Source: JADZAI01 sp047602465
Lineage (GTDB): Bacteria; Pseudomonadota; Alphaproteobacteria; Micropepsales; Micropepsaceae
Assembly (NCBI GenBank): GCA_047602465.1
Contig: JASGHF010000001.1
Coordinates: 2,356,001 to 2,420,000, forward strand
Direction: 5' to 3'
DNA: 64,000 nt
Shown piece after piece: positions 44,354-53,715 of the stretch. A program made the translations under genes and the position numbers. Each line of letters opens with the position of its first letter. Positions within the stretch are counted from its first letter, which is position 1. The notes under the pieces were generated by a model, which was not told where the DNA came from, searched no databases, and saw nothing but the letters and a program-made list of their open reading frames with translations.

Positions 44354-44734
44354 GTGAAAATCCACCAACCCCCGATCGTCATCTCCGCTGCGGACCATCA
44401 GCGCCTGGCGGCCATCGCCGAATCCGCAGCGCGCCGTGACGTGGATGCCGCCGACGACCTGCTCGTCGAACTTGATCGCGCCGATGTCGTCGCGGATGAT
44501 GCTGTTCCCGCCGATGTCGTCCGCATGGGCTCGACCGTGACTTTCCGCGCCGACGGCGGTGAGCCGCAGACCGTGACGCTGGTCTATCCGGCCGATGCCG
44601 ATATCGACGCGATGCGAATTTCGGTGCTGACCCCGGTCGGCGCGGCGCTGATCGGCATGAAGCGCGGCGAGACAATCGACTGGACCGACACGGCCGGGCG
44701 CGCCCGTTCGCTGGAAGTCGAAACGGTCGCCTGA
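44354..44734 (+). CDS. rnk: Nucleoside diphosphate kinase regulator Rnk
   Basis: 126 aa from a GTG start (44354). It belongs to the GreA/GreB superfamily: an N-terminal coiled-coil remnant (PPIVISAADHQRLAAIAESA, LLVELDRADVV) and a C-terminal FKBP-like domain (TVTFRADGGEPQTVTLVYPA, MRISVLTPVGAALIGMKRGE). Length and motifs match E. coli Rnk, which binds RNA polymerase and influences nucleoside diphosphate kinase levels. The coiled coil is short, so it lacks the acidic tip needed for Gre transcript cleavage. It is convergent with the transglutaminase gene, 2 bp apart. The ribosome site is weak; no other in-frame start fits. Confidence 0.9.
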   Translation: MKIHQPPIVISAADHQRLAAIAESAARRDVDAADDLLVELDRADVVADDAVPADVVRMGSTVTFRADGGEPQTVTLVYPADADIDAMRISVLTPVGAALIGMKRGETIDWTDTAGRARSLEVETVA

Positions 44735-44736
44735 AC

Positions 44737-45627
44737 TCAGGCCGCGTTCGCTTCCTCGACCGGCGCGACGTCGACGCCGACTTCGACCTCGTGTTCGCCG
44801 CCGCCCAGCATGATGCCCGAAATCGGCGAGATGTCGGCATAGTCGCGCCCATAGGCGAGCGTAATATGTTCGTCGTCGGGCAGGATGCCGTTGGTCGGAT
44901 CGAAGTCGATCCAGCCGAGCGGCGGGCACCAGACGGAAACCCAGGCGTGGCTCTGGTCGGCGCCCTGCAGTTTGGGCCGGCCCGGCGGCGGGCGGGTCAT
45001 CAGATAGCCGCTGACATAGCGCGCCGCGAGGCCGCGGGCGCGCAGGACGGCGAGCATGACATGGCTCTGATCCTGGCAGACGCCGGCCTGCAGCTCGAAC
45101 ACCTTGTCGACGGGCGTCGAGGCGTCGGTGACGCCCGGTTTGTATTTGATGTCGCGTCGGACGCGGTTCATCAGATCGCGCGCCGCGAGGGCGACGGGGC
45201 GGCCGGCCGGGAAGTCGGCCTCGGCATACTTCACGAGGTCGCGCTCGGCCCGCGTCAGCGGCGTGTCGAACATGAACTGCGCCGCCTCGATCTCCGCATC
45301 GCTCCGCCCGATGGACAATGTGTCGCCGACCGTGTCCCAGGCGGCCGTCATCTCGATATCGCGCGGCCGGCGATGGGTGACGCGCACGATGGACTGCGCG
45401 TCGATCACCAGTCTGTCGTGCGGCTCGTCCATCGTGACGAGCTCCATGCGATTGCCGAAATAGTCGTCGCGCGCCGTGCGGCGGCTGGGACCGGGATCTA
45501 TGAAGACTTCCGACGAGGCGCACACCTGATTGTCGGTGAGGCGCGGGCGCAGGCGCATGAGGTGCTGCGAGTTCGTCACACGCTTGGAGTATTCGTAGGT
45601 CGTGACGTGGCGGACGCGGTACAGCAT
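44737..45627 (-). CDS. Transglutaminase-like cysteine peptidase family protein
   Basis: 296 aa. The N-terminal beta domain opens MLYRVRHVTTYEYSKRVTNS and is typical of bacterial transglutaminase-like proteins. The Cys-His-Asp triad is visible: Cys in AGVCQDQSHVML, His in QSHAWVSVW and Asp in WIDFDPTNG. No signal peptide is seen, so it is cytoplasmic. Its ATG overlaps the stop of the alpha-E gene (TGATG), so the two are translationally coupled. It is the last gene of an operon running from 51512. Family members of this type act as peptidases or amide transferases; the substrate of this cassette is unknown. Confidence 0.88.
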   Translation of the reverse strand: MLYRVRHVTTYEYSKRVTNSQHLMRLRPRLTDNQVCASSEVFIDPGPSRRTARDDYFGNRMELVTMDEPHDRLVIDAQSIVRVTHRRPRDIEMTAAWDTVGDTLSIGRSDAEIEAAQFMFDTPLTRAERDLVKYAEADFPAGRPVALAARDLMNRVRRDIKYKPGVTDASTPVDKVFELQAGVCQDQSHVMLAVLRARGLAARYVSGYLMTRPPPGRPKLQGADQSHAWVSVWCPPLGWIDFDPTNGILPDDEHITLAYGRDYADISPISGIMLGGGEHEVEVGVDVAPVEEANAA

Positions 45628-48195
45628 CACGCGGCATCCGTCGTGGCCGCGCGGTGGCGCGGCGCGGCGCCGGAACGGCGGCGGCTGATGAGGCGGAACC
45701 AGCTTTCCGCATATTCGTTCGAGAGGTCCGCAAGGCGGTTCTGGATGGTCTCCACCAGGTCGCGCAGCGCCGGGCGTGCGCCTCTGGCGTCGGTGCGCGT
45801 CAGATCGCCCACATCGAACGTCTTCAGGCGGGCATAGATCGCGTCGATGATTTCGCGGTCGCGGCCGCGCGACTGCGCGGGCGTGGCGCGGGGCAGCGCG
45901 TTGGCGCGGGCTTTCAGCGTGGCGAGCTGGTGGGCGATCGAGCGCGGATTGCTCTCGTCCAGCACCAGAAGGTCGATCACCGGCCCGGCCTCGAACACGC
46001 CCATATAGCGCGAGCGATAGGTCATGAAGCTGTCGGCGATGTCGAGCGTGAGCGCGAGATTGTCGGCGTTCTCCGGCGCGTCGGGGCCGTCCCCGGTCGC
46101 CAGCATCGCCTCGATCAGCCATGTCGTGTTGACGGCGCGCTCCATGCGGCGGCCGATTTCGAGGAACAACCAGTTCGGCCCGCGCGTCATGTTCTCGTTC
46201 GCGAGGCCTGCGAAGGCCGCCATGGTGCGGATCAGCTCATCGAGATCGCCGCGCGCCGACGACATGATGGCGTCGATCTCGCCCGGGCGCTCGGGCAGCG
46301 CCAGCGCGTTCAGCGCGCGCCAGGCATCGAGCGAGAGACGATCGCGCACGCGCCAGGCGGCGCGGGCCGCGCTCTGCAGCATGGGTTTCAAGCCATGCGC
46401 GTTTCTGGGTTCATAGATGAGCGAGTGGAGTTCGGTGACAAGCTGCACGACCTCGCCCCCCGCCGCCATTTCGGCGGCCGATTTCGAGATCTGCTCCATC
46501 GGCACGAGCAGGCGGCCGGCGGCTTCTGCGGCGCTGGTGTTGCCGGCGAAGCCCGAGACTTCGCCGATGCGGGTCAGGAGCGCACGCAGCGTCCGCACCA
46601 TGTCTTCGGCGCGTTCGGCGTATCGGCCGAGCCAGAAAAGATTGTCGGCCGCGCGGCTGGGGATGTCATCCGCGATACGGCGGATTTCCAGTTTCTTCTC
46701 GCGGCTGCCGAGCAGGCTGAAGGCCGCGACATCGGCGTCGCTGAGAATCCAGACGTCCTTTGAGATCGCGCCGCTCTGCAGCGTGATCGCCTGCATGGAT
46801 GCGCCGGCGCCGGTGCGTTCGGCGACGCGGGCGAGGCCGCCGGGCATCGCCTTGTACCCGTCGGGCGTCAGCGCAACGAAGCAGCGCAGCGTGACGGCGC
46901 GCGCTTCCAGGCGGCCGGCTTCCTCGACCGGCGCGGAGGAAAGGCGCCCCGGCGCTTCGGCCCAGTAGCGCGCGCCCTGCAAACGGAGTTTCTCCAGAAT
47001 CGTGGTGCGGTCGGCAGACTGCACCTGCCCGCGCCCCGCCTGGATCAGCGGCGCGAAGCGGCCGATCTGCGAGATCGACAGGCGGGCGCGATCCTCGGCC
47101 ACGCGGGCGCGCTGGCGCGGATCGCCGGCCCAATAGGTTTCGACGCTGCGGAGCTTCAGAATCCTCGCCCAGCAGGCTGCGGCAGAGGCCGGGCAGGAAC
47201 GGCATCAGCGGCCGCGTTTCGGCGACGCCCGATCCCAGCGCATTCGCGACGACGACATTGCCGGCGCGCACGGCCTCGGTGATGCCGGGCACGCCAAGCG
47301 CCGACTCGCTCCGCAGCTCCAGCGGATCGCAATAGTCGCTGTCCTGACGGCGGAGGATGAGATCGACCTTGCGCGGTCCGGCGAGCGTCTTCAGGTAGAC
47401 GTGGCGGTCGCGAACGGTGAGGTCTTCGCCTTCGACCAGCGTGAAGCCGAGATAGCGCGCGAGATAGGCGTGCTCGAAATAGGCTTCGTTCAGCGGCCCG
47501 GGGGTCAGCAGCACGGCATGAGGCCGCGACACGCCGGTCAGCTGGAACAGCTTGTCGCGGAAACCGCCGAAGAAGGCGGCGAGCCTTTCGACGCGGCAGT
47601 CGCGGAACAATTCGGGCAGCATCTGCGAGACGATGATGCGGTTCTCGAGCGCATAGCCCGCGCCTGCGGGGGCTTCGGTGCGATCGGCGAGCACCGTCCA
47701 GCCGCCATCGGGCAGGCGGCCGAGATCGACCGCCGCGAAATGCAGGAAGACGCCGCCCGGCGGTTTCGCGCCATGGAAGGGGCGCAGGAAATGCGGTGAT
47801 CCCGCGATCAGCGCGGCGGGCAGGTCGCCGGAGCGGAAGAGGCTCTGCGGGCCATAGACGTCGGCGAGGATGCGGTCGAGCAGGCGGGCGCGCTGCACCA
47901 GCCCGGCTTCCAGTTCGCGCCATTCGTCCGAGGAGATCGCCAGCGGGGCGATGTCGAGATCCCACGGCCGCGTCGGCGCGTCGGGATCGCCATAGACATT
48001 GTAGGTGACGCCGTTGTCGCGGACCATCCGCAGCGCGGTCGCTTCCAGACGCTTCAGTTCCGTGCCGCCGAGACCGGAGAGGCCGTCGATCAGCTGGCGC
48101 CAGTAGTCGCGCATTTCGCCATCGGCGCCGACGAGTTCGTCCGCCGCCCCCGGAAGCGGGGCGTAGCCTTCAAGCAGGGCCGAGGAAATACGCAT
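45627..48195 (-). pseudogene. Circularly permuted ATP-grasp / alpha-E protein, split by a one-base frameshift
   Basis: From the ATG at 48195 the first frame encodes the circularly permuted ATP-grasp domain (LRMVRDNGVTYNVYGDP, RPWDLDIAPLAIS, YALENRIIVSQMLPE, TPGPLNEAYFEHAYLAR, LPGLCRSLLGED). At 47160-47161 one extra T breaks it. The frame one base on continues the same family (LKLRSVETYWAGDP, SKDVWILSDAD) and then a helical alpha-E domain (SRAADNLFWLGRYAERAEDM, NWLFLEIGRRMERAVNTTWL). The whole span is 3n+1 bases, as expected for one inserted base in a fused gene of about 855 aa. It could be an error, a real lesion, or a split gene restarting at the GTG at 47102. The cassette is thought to make amide bonds with ATP. 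It follows the DUF2126 gene by 14 bp. Confidence 0.85.
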
Positions 48196-48209
48196 TCAGG
48201 GCCGCACCT

Positions 48210-51200
48210 TCACCGGCGCAGATCGAGGGTCAAGGGAAAGTCGGGGTTGGGACGCATTTCGCCAAGTTCGATGCGCCCGGGACTGACGCCGCGCGGCTCG
48301 AACCGGGCAAGACGGCGGCCTTCGGCCTCATAGGCGTTGACCGGGAAGGTCTCGAAATTGCGGCCGCCGGGATGGGCGACGTGATAGGTGCAGCCGCCGA
48401 GCGAACGCCCGGCCCAGCGATCGATGATCTCGACCAGAAGCGGACCGTGCGGCGGAATGGTCGGGTGCAGCGAATGGGGCGCGGCCCAGGCGCGGAAGCG
48501 GACGCCTGCGACCAGTTCGCCGCGCGTGGCGGTTTCGGCCAGCGGCGCGGCGCGTCCGTTGACGGTGACGGCATGGCGGCCGGGCGTTGCGCCGAAGAGG
48601 CGGATTTCGAGGCGTTCGAGCGAGGAATCGACAAAGCGCACCGTGCCGCCGGCCGCCCCTTCCTCACCCATGACGTGCCATGGCTCCAGCGCCTGACGAA
48701 GCTCCAGCGTGACGCCGTCCTTCTGGACGCGGCCATAGACGGGGAAGCGGAACTCGAAATGCGGCGCGAACCACTCGCTCTTCAGCGGATAGCCGTGCGC
48801 GTTCATGTCGGCGATCAGGTCGTCGAGATCGGCGCGCACGAAATTGGGCAGCATGAAGCGGTCGTGCAGCGAAGTGCCCCAGCGCACCAGCTTCGCCTTG
48901 TAGGGAGTCTTCCAGAACCGGGCGATGAGGCTGCGGAGCAGCAGCGCCTGCGCGAGGCTCATATCAGGATGCGGCGGCATCTCGAAGCCGCGGAACTCGA
49001 CAAGGCCGAGGCGGCCGGTCGGGCCGTCGGGCGAATAGAGCTTGTCGATGCAGATTTCGGCGCGGTGCGTGTTGCCGGAGGAATCGATCAGCAGATTGCG
49101 GAACAGGCGATCGACCAGCCAGGGCTGCGGCGCCTCGCCCTCGCCGGGCGCAGGTACCTGTGCCAGCGCGATCTCCATCTCGTAGAGCGCATCGTGCCGC
49201 GCTTCGTCGATGCGCGGCGCCTGGCTGGTCGGGCCGATGAAGAGGCCGGAGAAGAGATAGGACAGCGCCGGATGGTTCTGCCAGTAGCGGATCAGGCTGG
49301 CGAGGAGATCGGGGCGGCGCAGGAAGGGTGAATCCGACGCGCGGCGTCCGCCCAGCACGATGTGGTTGCCGCCGCCGGTGCCGGTGTGGCGGCCGTCGAT
49401 CATGAACTTGTCGGTGCCGAGCCGGGTGAGGCGCGCTTCCTCATAGATGGCGCGGGTGATCTGGACCTGCTCATCCCAGCTCGTCGCGGGGTGGATGTTC
49501 ACCTCGATCACGCCGGGATCGGGCGTCACCTTGATGACGTTGAGGCGCGCATCGCCGGGCGGCGTGTAGCCTTCCAGATGGATCGGGACGCCCGTTTCGG
49601 CGGCGGTATCCTCAAGAACCGACACAAGCTCCAGATAGTCGTCGGCGGTTTCGACCGGCGGCATGAAGATGCAGAGCTTTCCGTCGCGCGGTTCGAAAGC
49701 CATCGCGGTGCGGACGCCGTCGGCGGTGATGTCCTGTTCGGTGATCTGCTGGCGGTTCGCGTCCGCCGCCTGCGGCACGCCCTGCAGGAAGGGCTGTTGC
49801 GTGGGGCCGGGATCGGGCAGGGGGCCGCGCGGCTCGAACGGGTCCTGCTCGACGACGTAGGGATACGAGGCGGGCGGAATCCAAGGCAGGCTGCCGAGCG
49901 GCAGGCGGAAGCCTGCGGGCGAATCTCCCGGCGCGAGGATCAGGCGCTCCTTGCGCAGCTTCCATTTCTCGGAGCGCCAGACCTTGCCTTCGCTGCGCGC
50001 GTTCCAGCGCTGCACCGGCAACACCATGCCCACGGGCGCATTCACGCCGCGGGCATAGACGTTCTTCAGGCGTGCAGCGTCTTCCTTGTTTTCCAGCTTG
50101 GAATCCGCCGGCGTGACGTTCAGCGGAAGCTCCTGTTCCTTCTTCTCGTAGAAAGAGGGGTCTTCAAACGCCTGCATCGCATAGTCGGTTTCGAGGCCGA
50201 GGCGTGTCGCGACGCCTTGAGCAAAACGCTCGGCGTCGGCAAAGGTCGCGGGCCGGTCCGTCTTCTCGCGCGCGATGCGGCCGGCATCGGTCCAGAGCGG
50301 CTTGCCGTCGCCGCGCCAGTAGAGCGCAAAGGCCCAGCGCGGCAGGCTTTCGCCGGGATACCATTTGCCCTGGCCGTAATGGAGCATGCCGCCCGGCGCG
50401 AAGCGGTCGCGCAGCCGGCGGATCAGCTGGTCGGCCAGATCGCGCTTGGTCGGCCCGACAGCATCGGTGGTCCATTCCGCGCCGTTCATGTCATCGATCG
50501 AAACGAAGGTCGGCTCGCCGCCCATGGTGAGGCGCACGTCCCCGGCTTTCAGTTCGGCATCGACGTGATGGCCCAGCGCATCGATCTCGGCCCATTGCGC
50601 GTCGGTGTACGGCTTGGTGACGCGCGGATCTTCGTGGACGCGCTCGATCGACATCTCGAAATGGAAGTCGACATTTGCTTCACCCGCGATCGTGCCCGAG
50701 ATCGGCGCGGCATGGGACGGCTCGGCGCTGGCGGCGAGCGGGATGTGGCCTTCGCCGGTCAGAAGGCCGCTGGTCGGATCGAGGCCGATCCAGCCGGCGC
50801 CGGGGATATAGACCTCCGCCCAGGCGTGAAGATCAGTGAAGTCGACTTCGGTGCCGGAGGGACCATCGAGCGACTTCACGTCTGCTTTCAGCTGAATCAA
50901 ATAGCCGGAGACGAAGCGTGCGGCGAAACCCAGATGTCTGAGAATCTGGACGAGGAGCCAGCCCGTATCGCGGCACGATCCGGATTTCAGACTAAGCGTC
51001 GTGTCGCAGGGCTGGATGCCCGGCTCCATGCGGATGAGATAGCCGATCTCGCTCTGCAGCCGCGCGTTCAGGCCGACGACGAAGTCGACCGTGTTCTGCT
51101 CGTGACGGCCGACGGTCTGCAGCCAGGCTTCCAGCGCCGGTCCGCTTTCGTGGATGCGGCGATAGGGGCGCAGCTCCTCCTCAAGGCCGGGGTCGTAGAG

Positions 51201-51512
51201 AAAGGGCCATTTTTCGGCTTCCGGTTCGACGAAGAAGTCGAACGGATTGATGACGTCCATCTCGGCGACGAGACGCACCTCGACGGAGAATTCCTCAACC
51301 GGGTCCGGCACCACGACGCGGGCGAGCCAGTTGGCCTGCGGGTCCTGCTGCCAGTTCAGGAAATGGGTCTTGGGATGGACGACGAGCTGGTAGGCGCTGA
51401 CGGGCGTGCGGGCATGCGGCGCGGGGCGCAGGCGAATCGTCTGCGGGCCGAGGACCACAGGGCGGTCGTAGCGGTAGCGGGTGAAATGGCGAAGCGCAAC
51501 GCGGATCGTCAT
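48210..51512 (-). CDS. Transglutaminase-like / DUF2126 protein
   Basis: 1100 aa. The N-terminal third (1-290) is a transglutaminase-like peptidase: MTIRVALRHFTRYRYDRPV, the catalytic Cys in LKSGSCRDTGWLLVQILRHL, the His in DLHAWAEVYIPGAGW and the Asp in GLDPTSGLL. The rest is the DUF2126 module with AGDVRLTMGGEPTFVSIDD, GKWYPGESLPRWAF and GGGNHIVLGGRRASDSPFLR, which has the look of a glutamine-synthetase/amidoligase-like fold. Such proteins always travel with the ATP-grasp/alpha-E and second transglutaminase seen downstream. Cytoplasmic; no signal. First gene of the operon. Biochemical role of the cassette is not established; peptide tag synthesis and removal is the common idea. Confidence 0.9.
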   Translation of the reverse strand: MTIRVALRHFTRYRYDRPVVLGPQTIRLRPAPHARTPVSAYQLVVHPKTHFLNWQQDPQANWLARVVVPDPVEEFSVEVRLVAEMDVINPFDFFVEPEAEKWPFLYDPGLEEELRPYRRIHESGPALEAWLQTVGRHEQNTVDFVVGLNARLQSEIGYLIRMEPGIQPCDTTLSLKSGSCRDTGWLLVQILRHLGFAARFVSGYLIQLKADVKSLDGPSGTEVDFTDLHAWAEVYIPGAGWIGLDPTSGLLTGEGHIPLAASAEPSHAAPISGTIAGEANVDFHFEMSIERVHEDPRVTKPYTDAQWAEIDALGHHVDAELKAGDVRLTMGGEPTFVSIDDMNGAEWTTDAVGPTKRDLADQLIRRLRDRFAPGGMLHYGQGKWYPGESLPRWAFALYWRGDGKPLWTDAGRIAREKTDRPATFADAERFAQGVATRLGLETDYAMQAFEDPSFYEKKEQELPLNVTPADSKLENKEDAARLKNVYARGVNAPVGMVLPVQRWNARSEGKVWRSEKWKLRKERLILAPGDSPAGFRLPLGSLPWIPPASYPYVVEQDPFEPRGPLPDPGPTQQPFLQGVPQAADANRQQITEQDITADGVRTAMAFEPRDGKLCIFMPPVETADDYLELVSVLEDTAAETGVPIHLEGYTPPGDARLNVIKVTPDPGVIEVNIHPATSWDEQVQITRAIYEEARLTRLGTDKFMIDGRHTGTGGGNHIVLGGRRASDSPFLRRPDLLASLIRYWQNHPALSYLFSGLFIGPTSQAPRIDEARHDALYEMEIALAQVPAPGEGEAPQPWLVDRLFRNLLIDSSGNTHRAEICIDKLYSPDGPTGRLGLVEFRGFEMPPHPDMSLAQALLLRSLIARFWKTPYKAKLVRWGTSLHDRFMLPNFVRADLDDLIADMNAHGYPLKSEWFAPHFEFRFPVYGRVQKDGVTLELRQALEPWHVMGEEGAAGGTVRFVDSSLERLEIRLFGATPGRHAVTVNGRAAPLAETATRGELVAGVRFRAWAAPHSLHPTIPPHGPLLVEIIDRWAGRSLGGCTYHVAHPGGRNFETFPVNAYEAEGRRLARFEPRGVSPGRIELGEMRPNPDFPLTLDLRR

Positions 51513-51846
51513 GGGGCGCGGAAAGCCTTATTTCTGGGCGCGTGTTGCGGCGCACAACCATTAAGGCGTCTCACCACGGCTGAAACAAGCCGAAAGCGGC
51601 GCTTTCCGGCCCTTCTGGCCGGTGCGTGCGATTGTGACCGGCGGGCCGGATGGGCGGATTCCGGCGAAAATCTGCGTGATGCGGCGTCCTGCGCCTTGAC
51701 TGCGACGCCCAATTTCCATGGGAATACCCCCGAGCCGCCGCAATCTCGCCAGAAGCGGGGGGCAAATTCTGAGGCCTGGACGGAACGCGATCCACCAACC
51801 GGAAACCGCGCTTCCCCGTACCGAATTCAAAGGGAGTTATCTCGTT
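51513..51846. other. Gene-free 334-bp divergent region
   Basis: Lies between the DUF2126 operon and the small secreted protein gene. It contains a TTGACT hexamer at about 51696 pointing to the secreted-protein gene but no good -10. Nothing else I can support. Confidence 0.4.
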
Positions 51847-52164
51847 ATGTCGCGCATTCTTGCCTCTATCGCTCTGGCCGCCGCTTTCGTCGCTCCCGCC
51901 CTCGCGTCGGATGCGAAGACCGAATTCGGCAACGTCCAGCTCCAGAACCAGAACCTGTTCAAGCCGGCGGACGCCAAGGCGGCGCTGACCACGCCGACCG
52001 AGCAGAAGACGATGACCTATTCGGGCGGCGATCTGTTCGCCACGTCGGTGACCGATGCGACCCCGAACACGAGCATCGATCTGAAGATATCCTCGCCGGA
52101 CGCTGGCTCGTCCTTCGCGGCGGGTGAAGCGGCGAAGCAGACGCTGATCAAGGCGTCGCAGTAA
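51847..52164 (+). CDS. Small secreted protein of unknown function, 105 aa
   Basis: The N-terminus (SRILASIALAAAFVAPALAS) is a classical signal peptide cleaved after ALA, so the mature protein is about 85 residues and periplasmic. The mature part is polar (DAKTEFGNVQLQNQNLFKPA, TTPTEQKTMTYSGGDLFATS) and has no Cys; a Ser/Thr/Asn-rich middle and an Ala-rich end (AAGEAAKQTLIKASQ). I do not recognise the family. GGGAG lies 12-15 bases before the ATG. It is divergent from the DUF2126 operon and followed by a terminator-like hairpin. A role as a client of the neighbouring cassette is only a guess. Confidence 0.75.
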   Translation: MSRILASIALAAAFVAPALASDAKTEFGNVQLQNQNLFKPADAKAALTTPTEQKTMTYSGGDLFATSVTDATPNTSIDLKISSPDAGSSFAAGEAAKQTLIKASQ

Positions 52165-52196
52165 GCGCTTCCAGGCGAAAAGCCTGAACGTCACGC

Positions 52197-52236
52197 ACGG
52201 CGCGCTCCTCTAAGGGGAGTGCGCCGTTCGCGTTTT
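52197..52236 (+). terminator. Likely terminator after the small secreted protein gene
   Basis: The hairpin ACGGCGC-(G)CTCC-TCTAAG-GGAG-TGCGCCGT is followed by TCGCGTTTT, 33 bp after the stop. Confidence 0.6.
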
Positions 52237-52301
52237 CGGGTACGCGGCGTTGATGTCCGAAAACGGCGAGTCCCGTTTCCGCTTTCTGGTAGAAAGCGGT
52301 C

Positions 52302-53699
52302 ATGGACCTCGACCGCACCCTTTGCTACCGCGCGCTGAAGAGCCGGGACGCCCGTTTCGACGGACGCTTCTTCACCTGCGTTTCCTCGACGGGGATCTAT
52401 TGCCGCCCGGTCTGTCCGGCGCGGCTGCCCCTGGCGAGGAATTGCCGGTTTGTCGCCAGCGCCGCCGCGGCGCAGGAACTGGGTTTTCGTCCGTGCCTGA
52501 GGTGCCGTCCGGAATGTGCGCCCGGCGCGCCGGCCTGGCGCGGCACCGGCGCGGTCGCCGGACGAGCGCTGAAACTTATCGCCGACGGGGCGCTGGACGA
52601 TTCCGGCGTTGACGCACTGGCAGACCGGACCGGGCTGGGCGCACGGCAACTCCGCCGGCTGGTCCGTGCCCATGCCGGCGCTTCGCCGGTGGCGCTGGCG
52701 CGGACCCGCCGCATCCTCTTCGCCAAGCGGCTGATCGCCGAAACCGGGCTGAAGATGACCGACATCGCCTTCGCCTCGGGCTTCCGCTCGCTCCGGCGCT
52801 TCAATGCCGAAATGGCCTCGGCGCTGGGCCGCGCCCCGCGTGATCTCCGCAAGGACGGCGCACGGCTTGGGGGCGGGATGCTGCGGCTGCCGCTCGCCTA
52901 TCGCCCGCCTTATGATTGGGACGGCGTGCTCGCCTTTCTGGCGGCGCGCGCCGTTCCGGGTCTCGAAGCGGTCAACGGCGCTGCCTATGAGCGCCGCTTT
53001 ACGCTCGGTCCGGCCCGCGGGCGCTTTGTGCTGACGCATGATCCGTCGCGCCGCGCGGTGATCGCGGAGATCGAGATCGACCGGCTGGACTGGCTGGACC
53101 GGCTGGTCACACGCATCCGCGCGATGCTCGATCTCGATGCTGATCCGGATGCCATTGCCGCCGCGTTTGCCGGCGACGACATGATCGCGCCGCGCCTCAA
53201 GACGGTGCCGGGCCTGCGGTTGGTCCAGTCGTTCGACGTCTTCGAATGCGGGTTGCGGGCGATTGTCGGACAGCAGGTCAGCGTCAAGGGCGCGGCGACC
53301 CTGCTCGGTCGCGTCGTCGCCCGCTGCGGCGGCGATATTCCCGCGCCCGAGACGCTGATCCATGCCGATCTGGCGGGCTGCGGCCTCACGGGCGCGCGCA
53401 TTGCGGCGCTCAAGTCGTTCGCCGCTTTTGCCGCACAGCCGGGCGCCCTCGACGCGCTGCGCTTCGACCTTGACGCCGCCGAGGCGGCGCTGGTGGCGTT
53501 GCCTGGTCTGGGCCCGTGGACGGCGCAGTATCTGTGCCTGCGCGGTCTTGCGCACACCGACGCGTTTCCGGCCGGCGATCTTGTCCTGCGTCAGGCCGCC
53601 GGGCTGGACGCGAAGGCCTTGACCCGGCGCGCCGAGGCCTGGCGGCCATGGCGTGCCTACGCGGCGCAGGCGCTCTGGCGCACCGTCTCCCACGATTGA
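52302..53699 (+). CDS. alkA: Ada regulatory domain / 3-methyladenine DNA glycosylase fusion (AlkA type)
   Basis: 465 aa. An N-terminal Ada zinc-binding domain has the four Cys (IYCRPVC and FRPCLRCRPEC), of which the first accepts methyl groups from phosphotriesters. An AraC-type helix-turn-helix follows (LADRTGLGARQLRRLVRAHA, MTDIAFASGFRSLRRFNAEM). The rest is AlkA: an N-terminal fold, then the HhH-GPD domain with GQQVSVKGA, LVALPGLGPWTAQYLCLRGL and the catalytic Asp in DAFPAGDLVLRQA. It both senses alkylation and excises alkylated bases. It is followed 16 bp later by ogt, giving an alkylation-repair operon. Confidence 0.93.
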   Translation: MDLDRTLCYRALKSRDARFDGRFFTCVSSTGIYCRPVCPARLPLARNCRFVASAAAAQELGFRPCLRCRPECAPGAPAWRGTGAVAGRALKLIADGALDDSGVDALADRTGLGARQLRRLVRAHAGASPVALARTRRILFAKRLIAETGLKMTDIAFASGFRSLRRFNAEMASALGRAPRDLRKDGARLGGGMLRLPLAYRPPYDWDGVLAFLAARAVPGLEAVNGAAYERRFTLGPARGRFVLTHDPSRRAVIAEIEIDRLDWLDRLVTRIRAMLDLDADPDAIAAAFAGDDMIAPRLKTVPGLRLVQSFDVFECGLRAIVGQQVSVKGAATLLGRVVARCGGDIPAPETLIHADLAGCGLTGARIAALKSFAAFAAQPGALDALRFDLDAAEAALVALPGLGPWTAQYLCLRGLAHTDAFPAGDLVLRQAAGLDAKALTRRAEAWRPWRAYAAQALWRTVSHD

Positions 53700-53715
53700 A
53701 GAAAGACCGAATTCC

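Noticed and set aside
49362..52127. 921-codon plus-strand open frame opposite the DUF2126 gene
   Set aside because: Gly/Arg/Asp-rich shadow; it would also run through the start of the small secreted protein gene.
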